A stretch of 64,000 bases of DNA from Athripsodes cinereus (GCA_947579605.1 OX388318.1:24786098-24850097); one strand, 5' to 3'; positions 32,901 to 44,154 are shown, counted from the first letter of the stretch. The notes: generated by a model not told the origin, from the sequence alone. A program made the numbers and translations.

Positions 32901-33953
32901 CTATCTGGCTTGATTGAATTTTCTCCTCGACTTCAAGCATCGAGAATCCATATCGATGAACAAATTGTAAAAATAATCATCGATGGCAAAACATTCATAG
33001 TTGATTCGATTGACGGACGCATATATCTTTTTGAACAATATCAACGCTGTTCTACGGCGACGCGATATTTTTCTATTCACGAATCTAAACAAAATCATAG
33101 CTGTACATACAAGCAAACGTATGCAGCTTTCCGCGATCAATCCCGCGACGATCAGCATTGCCAACACTGATTTCAACACCCACGCGAAAGACTTTACCCA
33201 TTCGTGAATAGAGGGAGGTGTATGTGCCTCCAGTTCGGTGTCTTCTTCCATATCATCCTCAACCTGTTCCTCCGAGAGGGAAACCTCATCCTCTGCGGGT
33301 ACCTCAACCTCTCTAGCGTCCTGGCTAGGTACATCACACCGAATTTCATCGCGAACAGATGCTATGTCTGGAAGATTATCTAACACAACTTGTCCCTCCG
33401 GAGTGTATTCTGGAAAGTCCAGGCGCCATACCAACTCTTGCAAATGTTCCAGATTAACTAACTCCCGACCATTAATCCTCGTCCTATACCAGGATGTCAT
33501 TTGCTTCCATACGCTCATTGCTGGTCCTTCATCTTTAAATAATACATGGCCATACCCTTTTAAACGATTGTTTATCCTGACCTTCCAGTCAACAAAATCA
33601 CTCCCCAGTTCATCCCGACCTTGACACACTGTCAACAGGTCATTATAGATCGCATTTATCTGCCCTTCCACACCAAACCTTCGCAAAATTATTTCTTTGA
33701 ATACACCCCATCGACAATACCGAAACCCCAGAGACTTCCAGTACCGCTTTGCGTCGCCGCGCAAGCAATACACAGCCTCCCTTGGCAATTCATCTTCCCA
33801 CTCAAGCTTCCAGCGTTCCTCGCATTCTTTGAGGAACCGTTCGGGGCCTTCATCAGTCCAGCCTCCGAACGAAAGCGAAAATTCGCGCACATAGCATCTG
33901 ATATCCGACACCTTATCCATCGATCGAATCATACCGTAATACACAATAAACAC
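32901..33953 (-). CDS. Gag-like capsid protein with C-terminal membrane segment
   Basis: 350 residues if the first ATG is used; Met8 and Met12 are other possible starts. Residues about 20-185 look like a Ty3-gypsy Gag capsid (Retrotrans_gag type): REAVYCLRGDAKRYWKSL (58-75), WGVFKEIILRRFG (82-94), and DFVDWKVRINNRLKGYG (119-135). Residues about 212-242 are a very acidic linker. Residues about 256-292 are hydrophobic (one or two membrane passes, AWVLKSVLAMLIVAGLIA) and are followed by a basic RKISRRRR patch. There is no zinc finger and no protease. The gene starts about 204 nt inside the 5' LTR edge, as expected for gag. The capsid call is by pattern; the membrane role is inferred from hydropathy. 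A Gag ending in a membrane anchor is unusual. Confidence 0.72.
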   Translation of the reverse strand: MFIVYYGMIRSMDKVSDIRCYVREFSLSFGGWTDEGPERFLKECEERWKLEWEDELPREAVYCLRGDAKRYWKSLGFRYCRWGVFKEIILRRFGVEGQINAIYNDLLTVCQGRDELGSDFVDWKVRINNRLKGYGHVLFKDEGPAMSVWKQMTSWYRTRINGRELVNLEHLQELVWRLDFPEYTPEGQVVLDNLPDIASVRDEIRCDVPSQDAREVEVPAEDEVSLSEEQVEDDMEEDTELEAHTPPSIHEWVKSFAWVLKSVLAMLIVAGLIAESCIRLLVCTAMILFRFVNRKISRRRRTALILFKKIYASVNRINYECFAIDDYFYNLFIDMDSRCLKSRRKFNQAR

Positions 33954-34138
33954 ATGTCAATAAAACAAAGCCAAAAGTCAAAACAATACACATTCGCCAT
34001 TACAAATAACTTGTCAGTTCATTATAAAAGAAATATATACACCCTCCTCCGATATCACAAAAAAAAACTAATGACAAAATCTCAGGGACGGATTCGTTGT
34101 AACGATTATGCACAGGAGTGCATTTTTTCGTTACGGAC

Positions 34139-34154
34139 CCACGTTCGGAAGCCA
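34139..34154 (-). promoter_or_regulatory. Putative primer-binding site
   Basis: On the minus strand, TGGCTTCCGAACGTGG begins a few bases inside the 5' LTR. The TGG start and position fit a primer site, but I could not match it to a particular tRNA. Confidence 0.4.
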
Positions 34155-34157
34155 ATA

Positions 34158-35878
34158 TGATATGGGGGGGTGAGAGAGATGGTGAAAGAATGGTTTTGGT
34201 TGAGGATAAAATAAATAAAATATTATGCCAAAAATGCCAACGGCTGAGACTCTACTGGGCTACCCACAGCACTCCAGGAGTTAAAACAATAAAATTGTCT
34301 CGATTAAATTATACAGTGAGGCTATATAAATTAAGAGACGACAAGTTATCTGTAATTAAATGGACAAATGTGTAAAAGACAAATTTAGATTCAAATAAAC
34401 ATTTAATTAAAAATAAAAAAATTCTTACCACTATTACAAACACGGTTTTTTAAACAGCAACACAATACTACGACTTACTCACTACCCCGTATTGTCTGTG
34501 CACATGTAATTATCCCAATAAAAAAAACACTTGATTATTATTTCAATAAAAACGAAAACGAAGCACTTTTAAAATAATTCACTTTGCGATGATTGTAATG
34601 GATCCCACGATGAGGGCACCTCTGGCATGAAAATGCCTAGAGGCAAACAAGTTGGAGAAGGCGCCCCTTGGCGCAGTGCTGGGAGGGCGAAGTCCCACGT
34701 CCGAGGCTCCTGGAGGCAATTACCAGCCTACACAGGTGCAGAGTTGGCTCGTCATGACTTCAGGAGGAGAATATCTCGACTCAACTGAAGTCCAGTAGCC
34801 AGAGACAGACTTGTCTCTCTGAAGGTCAGATGATGAGTGATGGCAGGAGCGATCCTTATACCAAGGACGCCTGTTTACGACTCACTGATAACGACTGTTC
34901 ACCACTGATGACTGATGGAGACTCACTGCTGTTCAAGGACATCTCTCTACTGCTCCTTGAGTGGGGTAGGGGGTTGGTCCTATGCATCTACGTGCAGCGC
35001 CGTGATTGGCTAATCACGGTACCAATACACGCCTACTTCAGGTATCATTGTCTTACGGGTCCGCATGGACCGTTATTCCAAGAATTATGGAAATAACAAA
35101 ATGATTATTTATAAATAAATACGATATTATATAGCGTCCAATTGCACTGATTTAAATAATTAATTAATTCCCATATTTATTAAAGTGTCTCTTTCACTGA
35201 TATCATATTTAAAACAATATTTCTTGTGTCCGTTATCACTGTTCATTATTATAGCGTCCATTCCGCAACACAAATAACACATTTTATATCTATTACATAG
35301 CAACACAATACAACCCTTTAGGTAGATAATGGAATATTCAAACTACGTATGTTACAATAAAATTAAAATTCATACCTAAAGAGTCGTTTACATAATTCAA
35401 AACATTATCATCGGTATCGACATTCAATATCTCGAAGTGTAGGTATAAAAAAATCCAACCAAGCCGATACTATGAAATAATAACAATACGCAGACATTCT
35501 AGAATCTTCATAAAATAATTAAAAAAAAACAATTAACGAAGTTGATACATAATGAATGCGCCTTAAGTTGATACATGATACATAAGAATGCGCCTTAATC
35601 TTTTGTTGATATTATTCTCTTTATTACCCCTGTTGCTATGTAGGTACAAATTTAAATAAACAATGATATTTTGTATATAGGTACGAAGATTAGTAAACAA
35701 TTAAGAACAATATTAACGCAGGTACCTTTTAAGTGCAGGGATATTTTTAATGTCGGGATTTTCAGAGTTCTCATGAACTGCATTGTTTATTTCGGTATTT
35801 CAGTACCACTTTCTACATAACAATTATATTTTTTAATGATAACTTTTCGGCACAATACCTGCTATACCGGGCACATCA
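34158..35878 (-). repeat. 5' LTR of gag-only element (right copy)
   Basis: On the minus strand this is the upstream LTR and should hold the promoter for the gag-like gene. Only one difference from the left copy was found over 1721 bp. Confidence 0.9.
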
Positions 35879-36045
35879 TCCTTTATGGAGATTCTCTTTG
35901 ATATATCTGCCCACTATTTATATGGACAATGGATATAAAATATTATTCTTTACTATTGTCATAGTGCCCACACTTGCAAAAAATCTCTTAAATTGTACCA
36001 CATCAACCATTATTTACTTCATCACTTATATTTCTTTTGGAAATA

Positions 36046-36970
36046 AAGGGTGTTTTTTTTAGACCTGTGGTTTTCAAGAAGAAATTAAACGCATATAATT
36101 GAATGTTATGGCCAAGAATTTAGCTTTATTATAAAGATAAGAGTTTGCCATTATGTTTTAAAAACGATTTCAGGCAAGTGTCCGCCGTGGCTGGCTCGAA
36201 TAAAGTCCAGCCGAGAGCCTCAATTTTCGATCACTTTTGCAGCAATTGGAGCCGTGTGTCAGCAATAACACGCTGAATATTCTCTTCCAAGGCGTCAATC
36301 GTCTCGAGTTTATCTGCGTAGACAAGTTACTTCACATAACCTCACAAAAAATAGTCCAGCGGTGTAAAATCGCACGATCTTGGAGGCGGCGCCACAGGTC
36401 CACGACTTGAGCTAATGCGCTCACCAAAAGTTTCCTTCAATAAATTAATTGTTTCGCTGGCTGTATGTCATGTAGCGCCGTCTTGTTGAAACCAAAGGTC
36501 GTCCACATCAACATCTTCCAATTCAGGCACGAAAATATCATTAATCATGGCTCTAAAGCGTTCTCCATTGTCTGTAACATTATGGCCGACTTCATTTTTG
36601 AAGGAATATGGACCAATGATTCCCTCTGCCCATAGACCACACCAAACAGTGACTTTTTGAGGATGTGACGGCGTCCAAACAATGGCTTGTGGATTATCAG
36701 CACTCCAAATGCGACAATTTTGTTTACTAACCCACCCATTCAACCATAAGTGAGTTTCATCGCTGAACAAAATTTTCTTGTGAAAATCGGGATCGATGGC
36801 CATCTCGTTTTGGGCCCATTCACCGAACGTGCGAGGCGCTTGTTCAGGAGTAAGTCAATTTATTATGAAATGGCAAACCAAACTGAGCATAAATCAAGTA
36901 ACAGCTCTAAAGACCAACTCCAAAAAAATATTGCCAGATTGAAAACCACAAGTCTAAAAAAAACACCCTT
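36046..36970 (-). mobile_element. Internally deleted mariner-type element
   Basis: The terminal inverted repeats are about 32 bp, starting AAGGGTGTTTTTTTTAGAC and differing at one position, and are flanked by TA on both sides (36044-36045 and 36971-36972). At 925 bp it is shorter than a full element of about 1.3 kb; the missing part is the transposase N-terminus. Confidence 0.88.
36151..36862 (-). pseudogene. Mariner/Tc1-superfamily transposase remnant
   Basis: An IS630-Tc1-mariner (DDE/D) transposase without its DNA-binding N-terminus. From about 36862 the frame reads TPEQAPRTFGEWAQNEMA, then FSDETHLWLNGWVSKQNCRIW with the first catalytic Asp, and LWFQQDGAT with the second. A TGA follows at once (36468), and further stops and frameshifts separate the remaining pieces: a third-Asp region (CDFTPLDYFL) and a C-terminal end GGHLPEIVFKT near 36151. 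It cannot make an active enzyme. The TIRs would still let an active relative move it. Confidence 0.85.
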
Positions 36971-37059
36971 TATATGGCGGAAACAATATTTCTCCACGAT
37001 AATTATATTAAAACTACGTAGGTATACCTACCATGAACAATGAGCTATTTAAGATGAAT

Positions 37060-37160
37060 CGCTTAATTGATGTCATTCTGCGGAGTTCCACGAAAACCTA
37101 ACTTTTACAGTACGCTCGAAAACTTGCAAAAAAAGATTGGGAGACGGGAATCGTTGTCAG
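37060..37160 (-). repeat. S1 repeat fragment
   Basis: ACTTTTACAGTACGCTCGAAAAC and GATTGGGAGACGGG match the complement of the S1 5' part. Confidence 0.5.
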
Positions 37161-37552
37161 GGAATGTGTCAAACATTTATGTTGACAAAAATAATGAATT
37201 TTTTTTTTTATTTATTTATTACAAGCAAAAAACAGACAATAACTACCTACATATATAGAGTACAGAAAAAAAGGTAACTTTTCAGAGATCAGTAGCTATC
37301 ATCCAACAACATGTGCCACAATTAATTTAATAGTTTAAATTGAAACTAAAATTAATGAAACCTGAATTACTGAAAATGTTTTTTACAAGTAGATACATTA
37401 CACGAATATGATGGATAAATATAAAAAACAAAATATTTTATTTATTTATGGAATGTTTTCCTCAGTTGACATAACTCCTTTCATCTTACAAGAAAAACAT
37501 AACACACAAGAATTTATTAGTATTGGAAGATGTCGTCGCAAGATACTTGTAT
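37161..37552. other. No gene recognised
   Basis: AT-rich with a T/A run at 37199-37225. Confidence 0.4.
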
Positions 37553-38388
37553 AAGCCAGTTAACGTAATGGCTAGGCGGTTAGTTAAACGCCGGTATTCA
37601 AATGAATGGCTAACAGAAGTGATGTTAATCCGATACCTATCTGTTATAAAATACCCGTTATGATTTATTACCGGTATACATATTCGGTAAAAAATTGTTG
37701 CTGTGGTTAATAATACTCGTTTTTTTATATTACCAGTATACGTTTCGGTCGAAATTTGGTCCTGTGGTAAATTATATCCGTTATTTGTAAAAATCGGTGT
37801 ATCATCTGTCGGTTATCGGTATATTCTTACCCGTTTTGGAAATGGATTTTTGAAAAATAATCATCAATAAAACCGAGGAGATTGTGAAATATTTTAAATT
37901 CTTATACAAATTTTGAAACAAATTTTAAGTGCAAGCAAAATTACCAAAGTTTTGTAAACTGAGACCATTAAAGTTCACAATTATTTGGTACCTACCGGTA
38001 ATATACCTATCCGTTTTTCAATAACGGGTTTTTTGCTAGGATTATGTTTCTGAGTCCATATATGGAAAGGTTCACAATTATTTGGTACCGGTTTTTAAAT
38101 TATCTGTTATCTGTTTTTCAATAACGAGTATTTTGCTTGGATTATCTTTCGGTCCTCGGTATGAAAAAATATCTGGTATTAACAGCACTAGCTAACAGAG
38201 GTCTAATAAATTGGATTGTTTATCAATCCTAGCGCCGCAGTGACAAATAAAGAAACTAAATTTATAAGATAGGGCTAACTTCGATAGGCAGAATGTTTAG
38301 CACGTCATTATGATTCAATGAAACGGCAGTCATTCAAGTGAATGCCGGCATTTTTACAAACCGCCTAGTCATTTATTTAACTGGCTAA
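37553..38388. repeat. Foldback F5, interrupted copy
   Basis: The arms begin AGCCAGTTAA and contain GGCTAGGCGGTTAGT and GCCGGTATTCAAATGAATGGC, with the complement at the right. Middle: ATCCTAGCGCCGCAGTG. A shorter, uninterrupted copy is at 44155-44455. Confidence 0.75.
37617..38190. mobile_element. Non-autonomous hAT-like element nested in F5
   Basis: The ends are AAGTGATGTTAAT and ATTAACAGCACTA, an imperfect TAGTGMTGTTAAT repeat. The perfect 8-bp duplication GCTAACAG (37609-37616 and 38191-38198) marks hAT. Inside, a block of about 78 bp starting GTTCACAATTATTTGGTACC is tandemly repeated (about 37972 and 38068). 574 bp, no transposase. Confidence 0.82.
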
Positions 38389-38664
38389 TATAACTATCTG
38401 GCGGCGACACCTATACATCATTATTATTATTATTACTATTGACACACATTATTTTGTCTCCCTCGATCTCATGTAAGTACCTATGTATGTGTGTGTGATG
38501 TGTGTCTGTATGTTTATCTTTCTCGCTCACTTGAGCTAAATTGGTTGGCCAAATATTACATGTTCAACTCCTAAAAGCACTATATGTAGGTGTATTTAGA
38601 CAGTGGTGTAACGAACTTTTTCGCTTAAAAATAATATGTGGCAATGATATTGTGGCAATCGTGG

Positions 38665-38800
38665 TTAGATGGAAGAAATTACTTTATAGTGATAATCTCG
38701 CCACTGCACATCGTCCTAGTTTTTAAAAAATTGTATTATTTTGTTAACACTGTAATGTAATGATGATGTGCAAAAAGAATAAATAAATAAATAAATAAAT
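38665..38800 (+). repeat. Retroposon 3' end with AATAAATAA tail
   Basis: Second copy of the 8365-8532 type (GTGGTTAGATGGAAGAAAT to AATAAATAAATAAATAAAT). Confidence 0.6.
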
Positions 38801-39039
38801 ATTTAGTACAGACCAAATACTTTTATAATACCTAACTTTGGGGGTCGTGATTTCCGAATAGCCCCTCACGGATAACTTTGGGCCATCTTCTTCCATTCTC
38901 GCCTAAGTGTACCACATTTTAAATATAATTACTTTGTAATCTTGCAAATAAAAATTGCCAAAACTTTTTTTTAAGTCTAAGAGAGAGACTTCACGAAATT
39001 AAAACATTGCTTCTGATATAATAAATCGGCTCTTTAAAT

Positions 39040-39410
39040 CTGTTCCAACGATGAAATAAAAAAAAAATGAATAATCTCCCTTCAAAATTTAGGCTGACTC
39101 AAAGTCTGACGTCTTTCAAGCGAGCCGTTAAGGACAAAATGATTTCCACAAACACAAACACAGCCTCTGAAACCTGAAACCCATCACTCCTAACCCCCCC
39201 CCCCCTTTTCCCCCTTTTCCTTTCCCTTTATGCATGTATGTTTTTTTTTTTTTTTTGCAGTCTCTCCCTTTTTTATATATATGTGTGTATGTTTTTTATT
39301 TTCATCGTATGTTTGTTTATTTTTTAAGTTAATACTTTTGGGTTAGTTGGAAGAGATCGCGCCTTTGCGATAAACTCGCCCTCTGTATATTGATTGTATT
39401 TAATTTATTT
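39040..39410 (+). mobile_element. CR1/Jockey-type LINE C-terminus and 3' UTR
   Basis: 39069-39173 encodes a typical LINE C-terminus: NNLPSKFRLTQSLTSFKRAV then a stop at TGA. The 3' UTR has C-, T-rich runs (39193-39260) and ends in GGGTTAGTTGGAAGAGATCG plus GCGATAAACTCGCCC, as at 20406. Confidence 0.65.
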
Positions 39411-39500
39411 ATTTATTTATTTATTAAAGCACATTCACGGCTTTCGCCTTTTACATGTTAACAGCACAAAATAAATATAACAACAACAAGCAAATTCAAA
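39411..39500 (-). repeat. LINE-type 3' end, (AAAT)n tail
   Basis: ATTTATTTATTTATTTATT then TTCACGGCTTTCGCCTTTTA and CATGTTAACA, as at 48195. Confidence 0.65.
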
Positions 39501-40639
39501 GTCATAAAAAAATAATAATTAAAATAAAAGTAAAGATAATAATTAAAATAACAAAATATAATGTTGAGATGTCAGTTCGTAAAAGTAATAATTTAATTTA
39601 TATGTAACGTCAAAATATGTACAAACACACACAAATAGATACAATATCAATGTCTTTAAATAACAAGTAATAAAAATAAAATTTTGAATTAAAAAAATCA
39701 ATTAGATCAGGAATAAAAAAAATAAGAATTAAGAATTCAATAATTTTGAAATAAAAAAGTTAAGTTCAATTTGAATGTATACCTTTTATGTAATTGTTTT
39801 TTATCAATGTACAGTAAAGAATGAATAAATAAATAAATAAATAAATCCTATAAAATATCTTGATTGCAGAACCTTGTTTACAAATGTAATATTTTGCGAA
39901 ATCTAATCGGATAAGTGATCATTGTTCCAGCGCCCGTTTAAATGGGAGATTTTGATCCATAAGAGATCAAAAACTGGTAACTTCTACGGTTTGCATTAAA
40001 TGTTTCTTAGTGGACCTGATATTGTGACACTAAAAAAGGAGGACTAGTGAACGATGTCCATAGACACCGAAAGTGATCACTTAAGCCAGCCTAATGCCAA
40101 TTCGTACGCATCGGGACACCTTTCTCATTTCTTCTGATAACATTTTGAACAATATTATATTGTGTAAACATGGTTCTCCAATCGAGGTGTCTGATTGGTT
40201 TAGTCATCTGCGCGTTGTATGCAAATCCATTTAAACAATTTAAAAAATTGTAGACACGTGAAATCTTTTCTGAATTAAGTAGATACCTACATGTTGTTTC
40301 AACAGGCTTTTGGGTTCCATGAAATACATCAGTTTTTCAGTTTTTATTTTTTATTTTCAATGATTTGCACCAATTATGGTGTTCTTGGACAACACCTATA
40401 GTTACCGCACTGCTTTTGGGTACTCCACTTTATATCTAAGTTTATATAAATATCACACAGGTAGTTACCTATGTAGATACTACTCCAGCAATGTTCCATA
40501 TTACTTGACCTACTTTTATCCTCACAACATTTACATACATACATACAATATATTGTATACAAACATAGCTTTCATTATTAATATATAGATAGATAAATAT
40601 ATTATGAACCGGCTACTACTACCATCACTTCATCTTAGT
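39501..40639. other. No gene recognised
   Basis: Very AT-rich to 39850, with an AATAAATAA run at 39825-39846. The remainder has no clear feature. Confidence 0.4.
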
Positions 40640-41335
40640 CATCACTTGACATAATGGTCATCATTTCTATCTTCCCCTCAATTCTGAGGATCCTGACCAT
40701 CATATCCCGTGGAGCACCCGGTAAAGAATTGGTCTCCCACTCTTACCCGTAAGTTTTCGAGTGTCCTGTAAAAGGCAGGTGTTCGAAAAAACTAATACAT
40801 TGTACATTTTAAATTCAGCGATGAAGTTTGCCACCCATCCTGAATGTCTTTTATATTGGAACGAAGAGGACAGTTTGCATGTTTCTTACATGCATTTGGT
40901 CTACTGGCTACCCCACTTGTGGGATATGCCGTGATGGTATAGTAGTAGTAGTAGATATCTTGTTCTATAAGCCATCTGTCCCCACGTCGAGTGATCCTCT
41001 GCCATGTACAAAGCTCACTGCGTGGTTTCTATGTAGTTTCTTTAATATAGTCACTCCATCTTTCTGGTACTCGGCCTCTTCCACTGCTCCAGTGAGTCAC
41101 TCATAATCGTTCGTTCCAGATTTTCTGGCTCCCTTCTTGCAATACGTTCAAAAAATCAAGGGACGAGCTGTTTTCATATTGTTGAGAGTCTTGTCGAGTA
41201 ATTTCCTGATATTGGCTCATTGGTTCTATGTTCAGTCCAATACATTCTAAGCAATCCCCTCCAGCACAGGACAGAAACCAGCCTCCTCCATTCAGAACGT
41301 CTCTGCCTCGATTGAATCACCTCTTCTCATGACAC
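40640..41335 (-). mobile_element. LINE C-terminal fragment split by an S1 insert
   Basis: The minus strand shows a decayed LINE tail: IARREPENLERL and RGRVPERWSDYIKE readable at about 41050-41160, and a RRLVSVLCWRGLLRMYW-like block near 41260-41320. An S1 copy at 40702-40953 interrupts it. Same family as 21383-21720. Confidence 0.65.
40702..40953 (+). mobile_element. S1 SINE-like retroposon
   Basis: CCGTGGAGCACCCGGTAAAG to GGTATAGTAGTAGTAGTAG; close to the 9306-9558 copy. A short ATATC repeat flanks it (about 40697 and 40954). Confidence 0.75.
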
Positions 41336-41394
41336 TCAGTTCATAGCTCAATTTTTTTTGCGGGCTCATTTTCTATTTATGGTGCTCGCTGTTG

Positions 41395-41520
41395 AAAAAG
41401 ACTGTCTCCCAGAATAAGATTTCACTGAATTGAAGATGTCAAATGTTTTATACGGGATATTCTTGCGAATATCTGGCTTTTAATTTTACACTATAAAATT
41501 TACAGAAAAGATTCGGACTT
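41395..41520 (-). repeat. S1 repeat fragment
   Basis: TTTCACTGAATTGAAGATGTC and AAATTTACAGAAAAGA match the complement of S1. Confidence 0.5.
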
Positions 41521-42052
41521 TTTTTAAAAAGAATATTTGTTATTTATTTATTTATAAATAAATTGCTTAATGAAACGCTTTGCACTCGCTCCTATAAATA
41601 ATATAAATAAATTATATGGTACGGTGTCCGAGCTACATGACTGAACTGTGTATAATGGATAATCCAAAATCATCCGTTGATTTAATGAATTTTGTACGTA
41701 TAATAATATCACCTTATTGGATACTGCTGATTCGGTCTATCATAATAAATTCACATTTTATCCGTATATACAGTTGATTTTCGTTTATCATCAAAAATAT
41801 TCCATCCGAATCCCCAAAAGTGTGAGCTCAGAAAATGGAACGACTATTCGATCTAAAATATATTCTTCCCAAGAACTCCACGAGACACATAATTAATTAT
41901 CAAAGGGGCATCTCATGTATAATTAAACCACGGATTGTAATTGAACAGTTTCGGCATTTGCAAAGGGTGCTTTATTTCAGGGAGTGCAGAATTTCAGAAA
42001 ACCTTATTTAATAAAGTTACCAATCGTGTCTTCTGACAATTTTGTATTTTAT
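41521..42052. other. No gene recognised
   Basis: AT-rich spacer. Confidence 0.4.
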
Positions 42053-42160
42053 TTAAAGATATATCTGGGTTTTTGTTATAAACCCAAACCCAAATGCAAC
42101 CTCATTCACCTTTCACAGTAAGCTAAAAGCTTGTGTCGTAAAAGGGGAGTTTTCCTTAAC
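42053..42160 (-). repeat. Dispersed retroposon, third copy
   Basis: GATATATCTGGGTTTTTGTT, CACAGTAAGCTAAAAGCTTG and AAAGGGGAG, as at 12829 and 20707. Confidence 0.6.
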
Positions 42161-42639
42161 AAAATCAGGGAGATCGTGAAAAATTTTGAATTTCTATACC
42201 AAATCGAAAATTTAACAACGGTGTGGAGGGTTAAAACTTCGAGTGCAATTAAAATACTCAAAACTATGTAAGACCTAATATGTTATGTTTACAAAACAAT
42301 ATTAGTGTGAATGTGGGCGCCAGTAGATTATTCTCCTCAGGGCGTCTTTCACATCAACTCAGTGCCTATTTATATTTTAATTGACTGTTATTTTGTTGAT
42401 ACTTGTAAACGGTGTTAACCGAATATGAGATACACGGTGTTGTAGTGTATATTATGAATGTTTTATTAGTTGAAACGTAAATTGCTTGTGAAAGCATTAC
42501 ACATTAATTGAACATAAACTCGCCAGCACCACATTCAACTACTGCCCATACATCATTCATCAATTACGTGGCATTTCATACTACATATTATTATTTACGT
42601 TCAGATCATGTAAATTATGTATAACACATTTATTAAAAT
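42161..42639. other. No gene recognised
   Basis: AT-rich spacer. Confidence 0.4.
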
Positions 42640-43110
42640 TTATTTTATTTTTTATTTTCTTTTAGATAAAATACACGGCTATAATACTTTTACATCTAAT
42701 ATATAAATTTCTCATGTCACGGTGTTTGTTATCACACTCCTCCGAAACGGCTGGACGGATTTTGATGAAATTTTGTGTCTTTATCGGGTAGGTCTGAGAG
42801 TCGGCCAACATTTATTTTAATTCCCCTTAAATTTAAGGGTGGTCCACCCCGTTTATTTTTTGCAAAAAAAAATATTATCGAGAGACATTAAAAAAAACAT
42901 AGATACAGCCCTAAATTTTCACCCATCAACCATCAACCCCTATATTTTAATAGCGATATAAGTAATTCAATCTATATAGTAGATGGCACAACAACGCCTG
43001 CCGGGTCAACTAGTGTTTACATAAATTTGAAAAGTACAGATACAACAATGACATAACAATGTGTTAAAAAAAATCATTGCGTCACAAGATCAAACAGTAG
43101 GTAACCAGAT
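42640..43110 (-). repeat. LINE-type 3' end split by a Helitron
   Basis: ACACGGCTATAATACTTTTACA, then the Helitron, then TGTTTACATAA and ACAACAATGACATAACAATG. The same sequence without the insert is at 48215-48330. Confidence 0.7.
42695..43013 (+). mobile_element. Non-autonomous Helitron
   Basis: The 5' end is TCTAATATATAAATTTCTC after an A. Near the start is CCTCCGAAACGGCTGGACGG, a common lepidopteran Helitron block. The 3' end is GCCTGCCGGGTCAACTAG followed by T. The CTAG end, insertion between A and T, and lack of a TSD fit Helitrons. 319 bp, non-coding. Confidence 0.85.
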
Positions 43111-43149
43111 ATTACTCGTATTAATATAATATTATATAATGATTGAACC

Positions 43150-43265
43150 TCACCACTACGGTGCATTTCCCACAAGTGGGGTAGCCTGTGGACTAACTAC
43201 ACGTATAAAACATACATGTCAACTTCTCCGTGCCAAAGAAATATATAAATAATTCTAAAGTTTGT
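43150..43265 (-). repeat. S1 repeat fragment
   Basis: CCCACAAGTGGGGTAGCCTG and CTTCTCCGTGCC match the complement of the S1 3' part. Confidence 0.55.
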
Positions 43266-43959
43266 AGATTCACAAGGTGAAAATTCATATTGATGATATT
43301 TTATTTCAATTACACAACACAGTTAATTTTTCACATAGATTAATTTAAAATCTCGAGTACTTTCGTCAATATAGATATATTGACAGTTCTCTTGAAAATG
43401 TCTTAGAATTGTGCAGTTTCCTTGAGGTGCTTTGGCACGTAAACGACACAATAATGTTGTCCAATAATAATAATAATAATAATACTAATAGAAAATTGAT
43501 TTTCTATAAAGCGTATTTTCCTCAAGATATTTCCAGTTGTAAAACAGAAGTTTCAAGTACCTACCTATAAATAATAGCAACTAATATTACTTCATTGTGT
43601 ACTTATGTATTTCTTTGGATAAAATTGCAGAATTTATTTATTTATTTATTAACGTAATAATTAATTTATCTTTTGTCTTTTATGTTTTCAGACCGAGTTA
43701 AATTCAAAGCAGAATGTAAGTTTACACAAGATAGCAAGAAAATAGTTAGAACATATTGTAAACCGCTTATTTAGACACTTAGATGCACTTAACATATTAG
43801 ATCTTAGTCGATTGAAATAACAATCAAATAATTATTATAGTATGTGTTAGTAAAAAGATAATATTTGTAATTGAACTTAATGTTTCAGTGTTAACATTTT
43901 AAAACCACATTTTGAATAATTTGAGATATAAATATAACACTGTTTTATCTTGTACTAAA
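43266..43959. other. No gene recognised
   Basis: AT-rich, with an (AAT)n run at about 43466-43490. Confidence 0.4.
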
Positions 43960-44136
43960 GTGTATACAAAGTGTACCACAAAGACGCCTAGCGCTTTCGC
44001 CAATAAATTGCCATCATCAGGGCTGTTATAGCTTTCTACAAAATATATGATTAGTTTTATTTTAGTTTTGTTTTTATACTCAGCCCTAAAATGCCAATTT
44101 GTTCATTAAGGCGTGTTGTGGTATACTTTGTACATA
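43960..44136. repeat. Foldback F4, uninterrupted copy
   Basis: GTGTATACAAAGTGTACCAC and CGCCTAGCGCTTTCGCC with CATCATCAGGGC; the complement is at the right (GGTATACTTTGTAC). Confidence 0.7.
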
Positions 44137-44154
44137 TATGCCACATTCATGGTT

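Larger units (their letters stand above)
30119..35878 (-). mobile_element. Gag-only LTR retrotransposon with long LTRs
   Basis: The 5760-bp element has 1721-bp LTRs that start TGATATG and end CATCA, giving imperfect TGATRTG terminal repeats, and a perfect 4-bp duplication TCCT (30115-30118 and 35879-35882). I saw one LTR mismatch (A at 30616, G at 34655). The interior is only 2318 bp and encodes one protein on the minus strand; no protease, RT or integrase motif is visible. It is therefore young, but must be moved by enzymes from another element, as in LARD-type elements. Confidence 0.9.

Noticed and set aside
33238..34160. Plus-strand frames of 128 and 179 codons
   Set aside because: They are antisense shadows of the gag-like gene and its leader.
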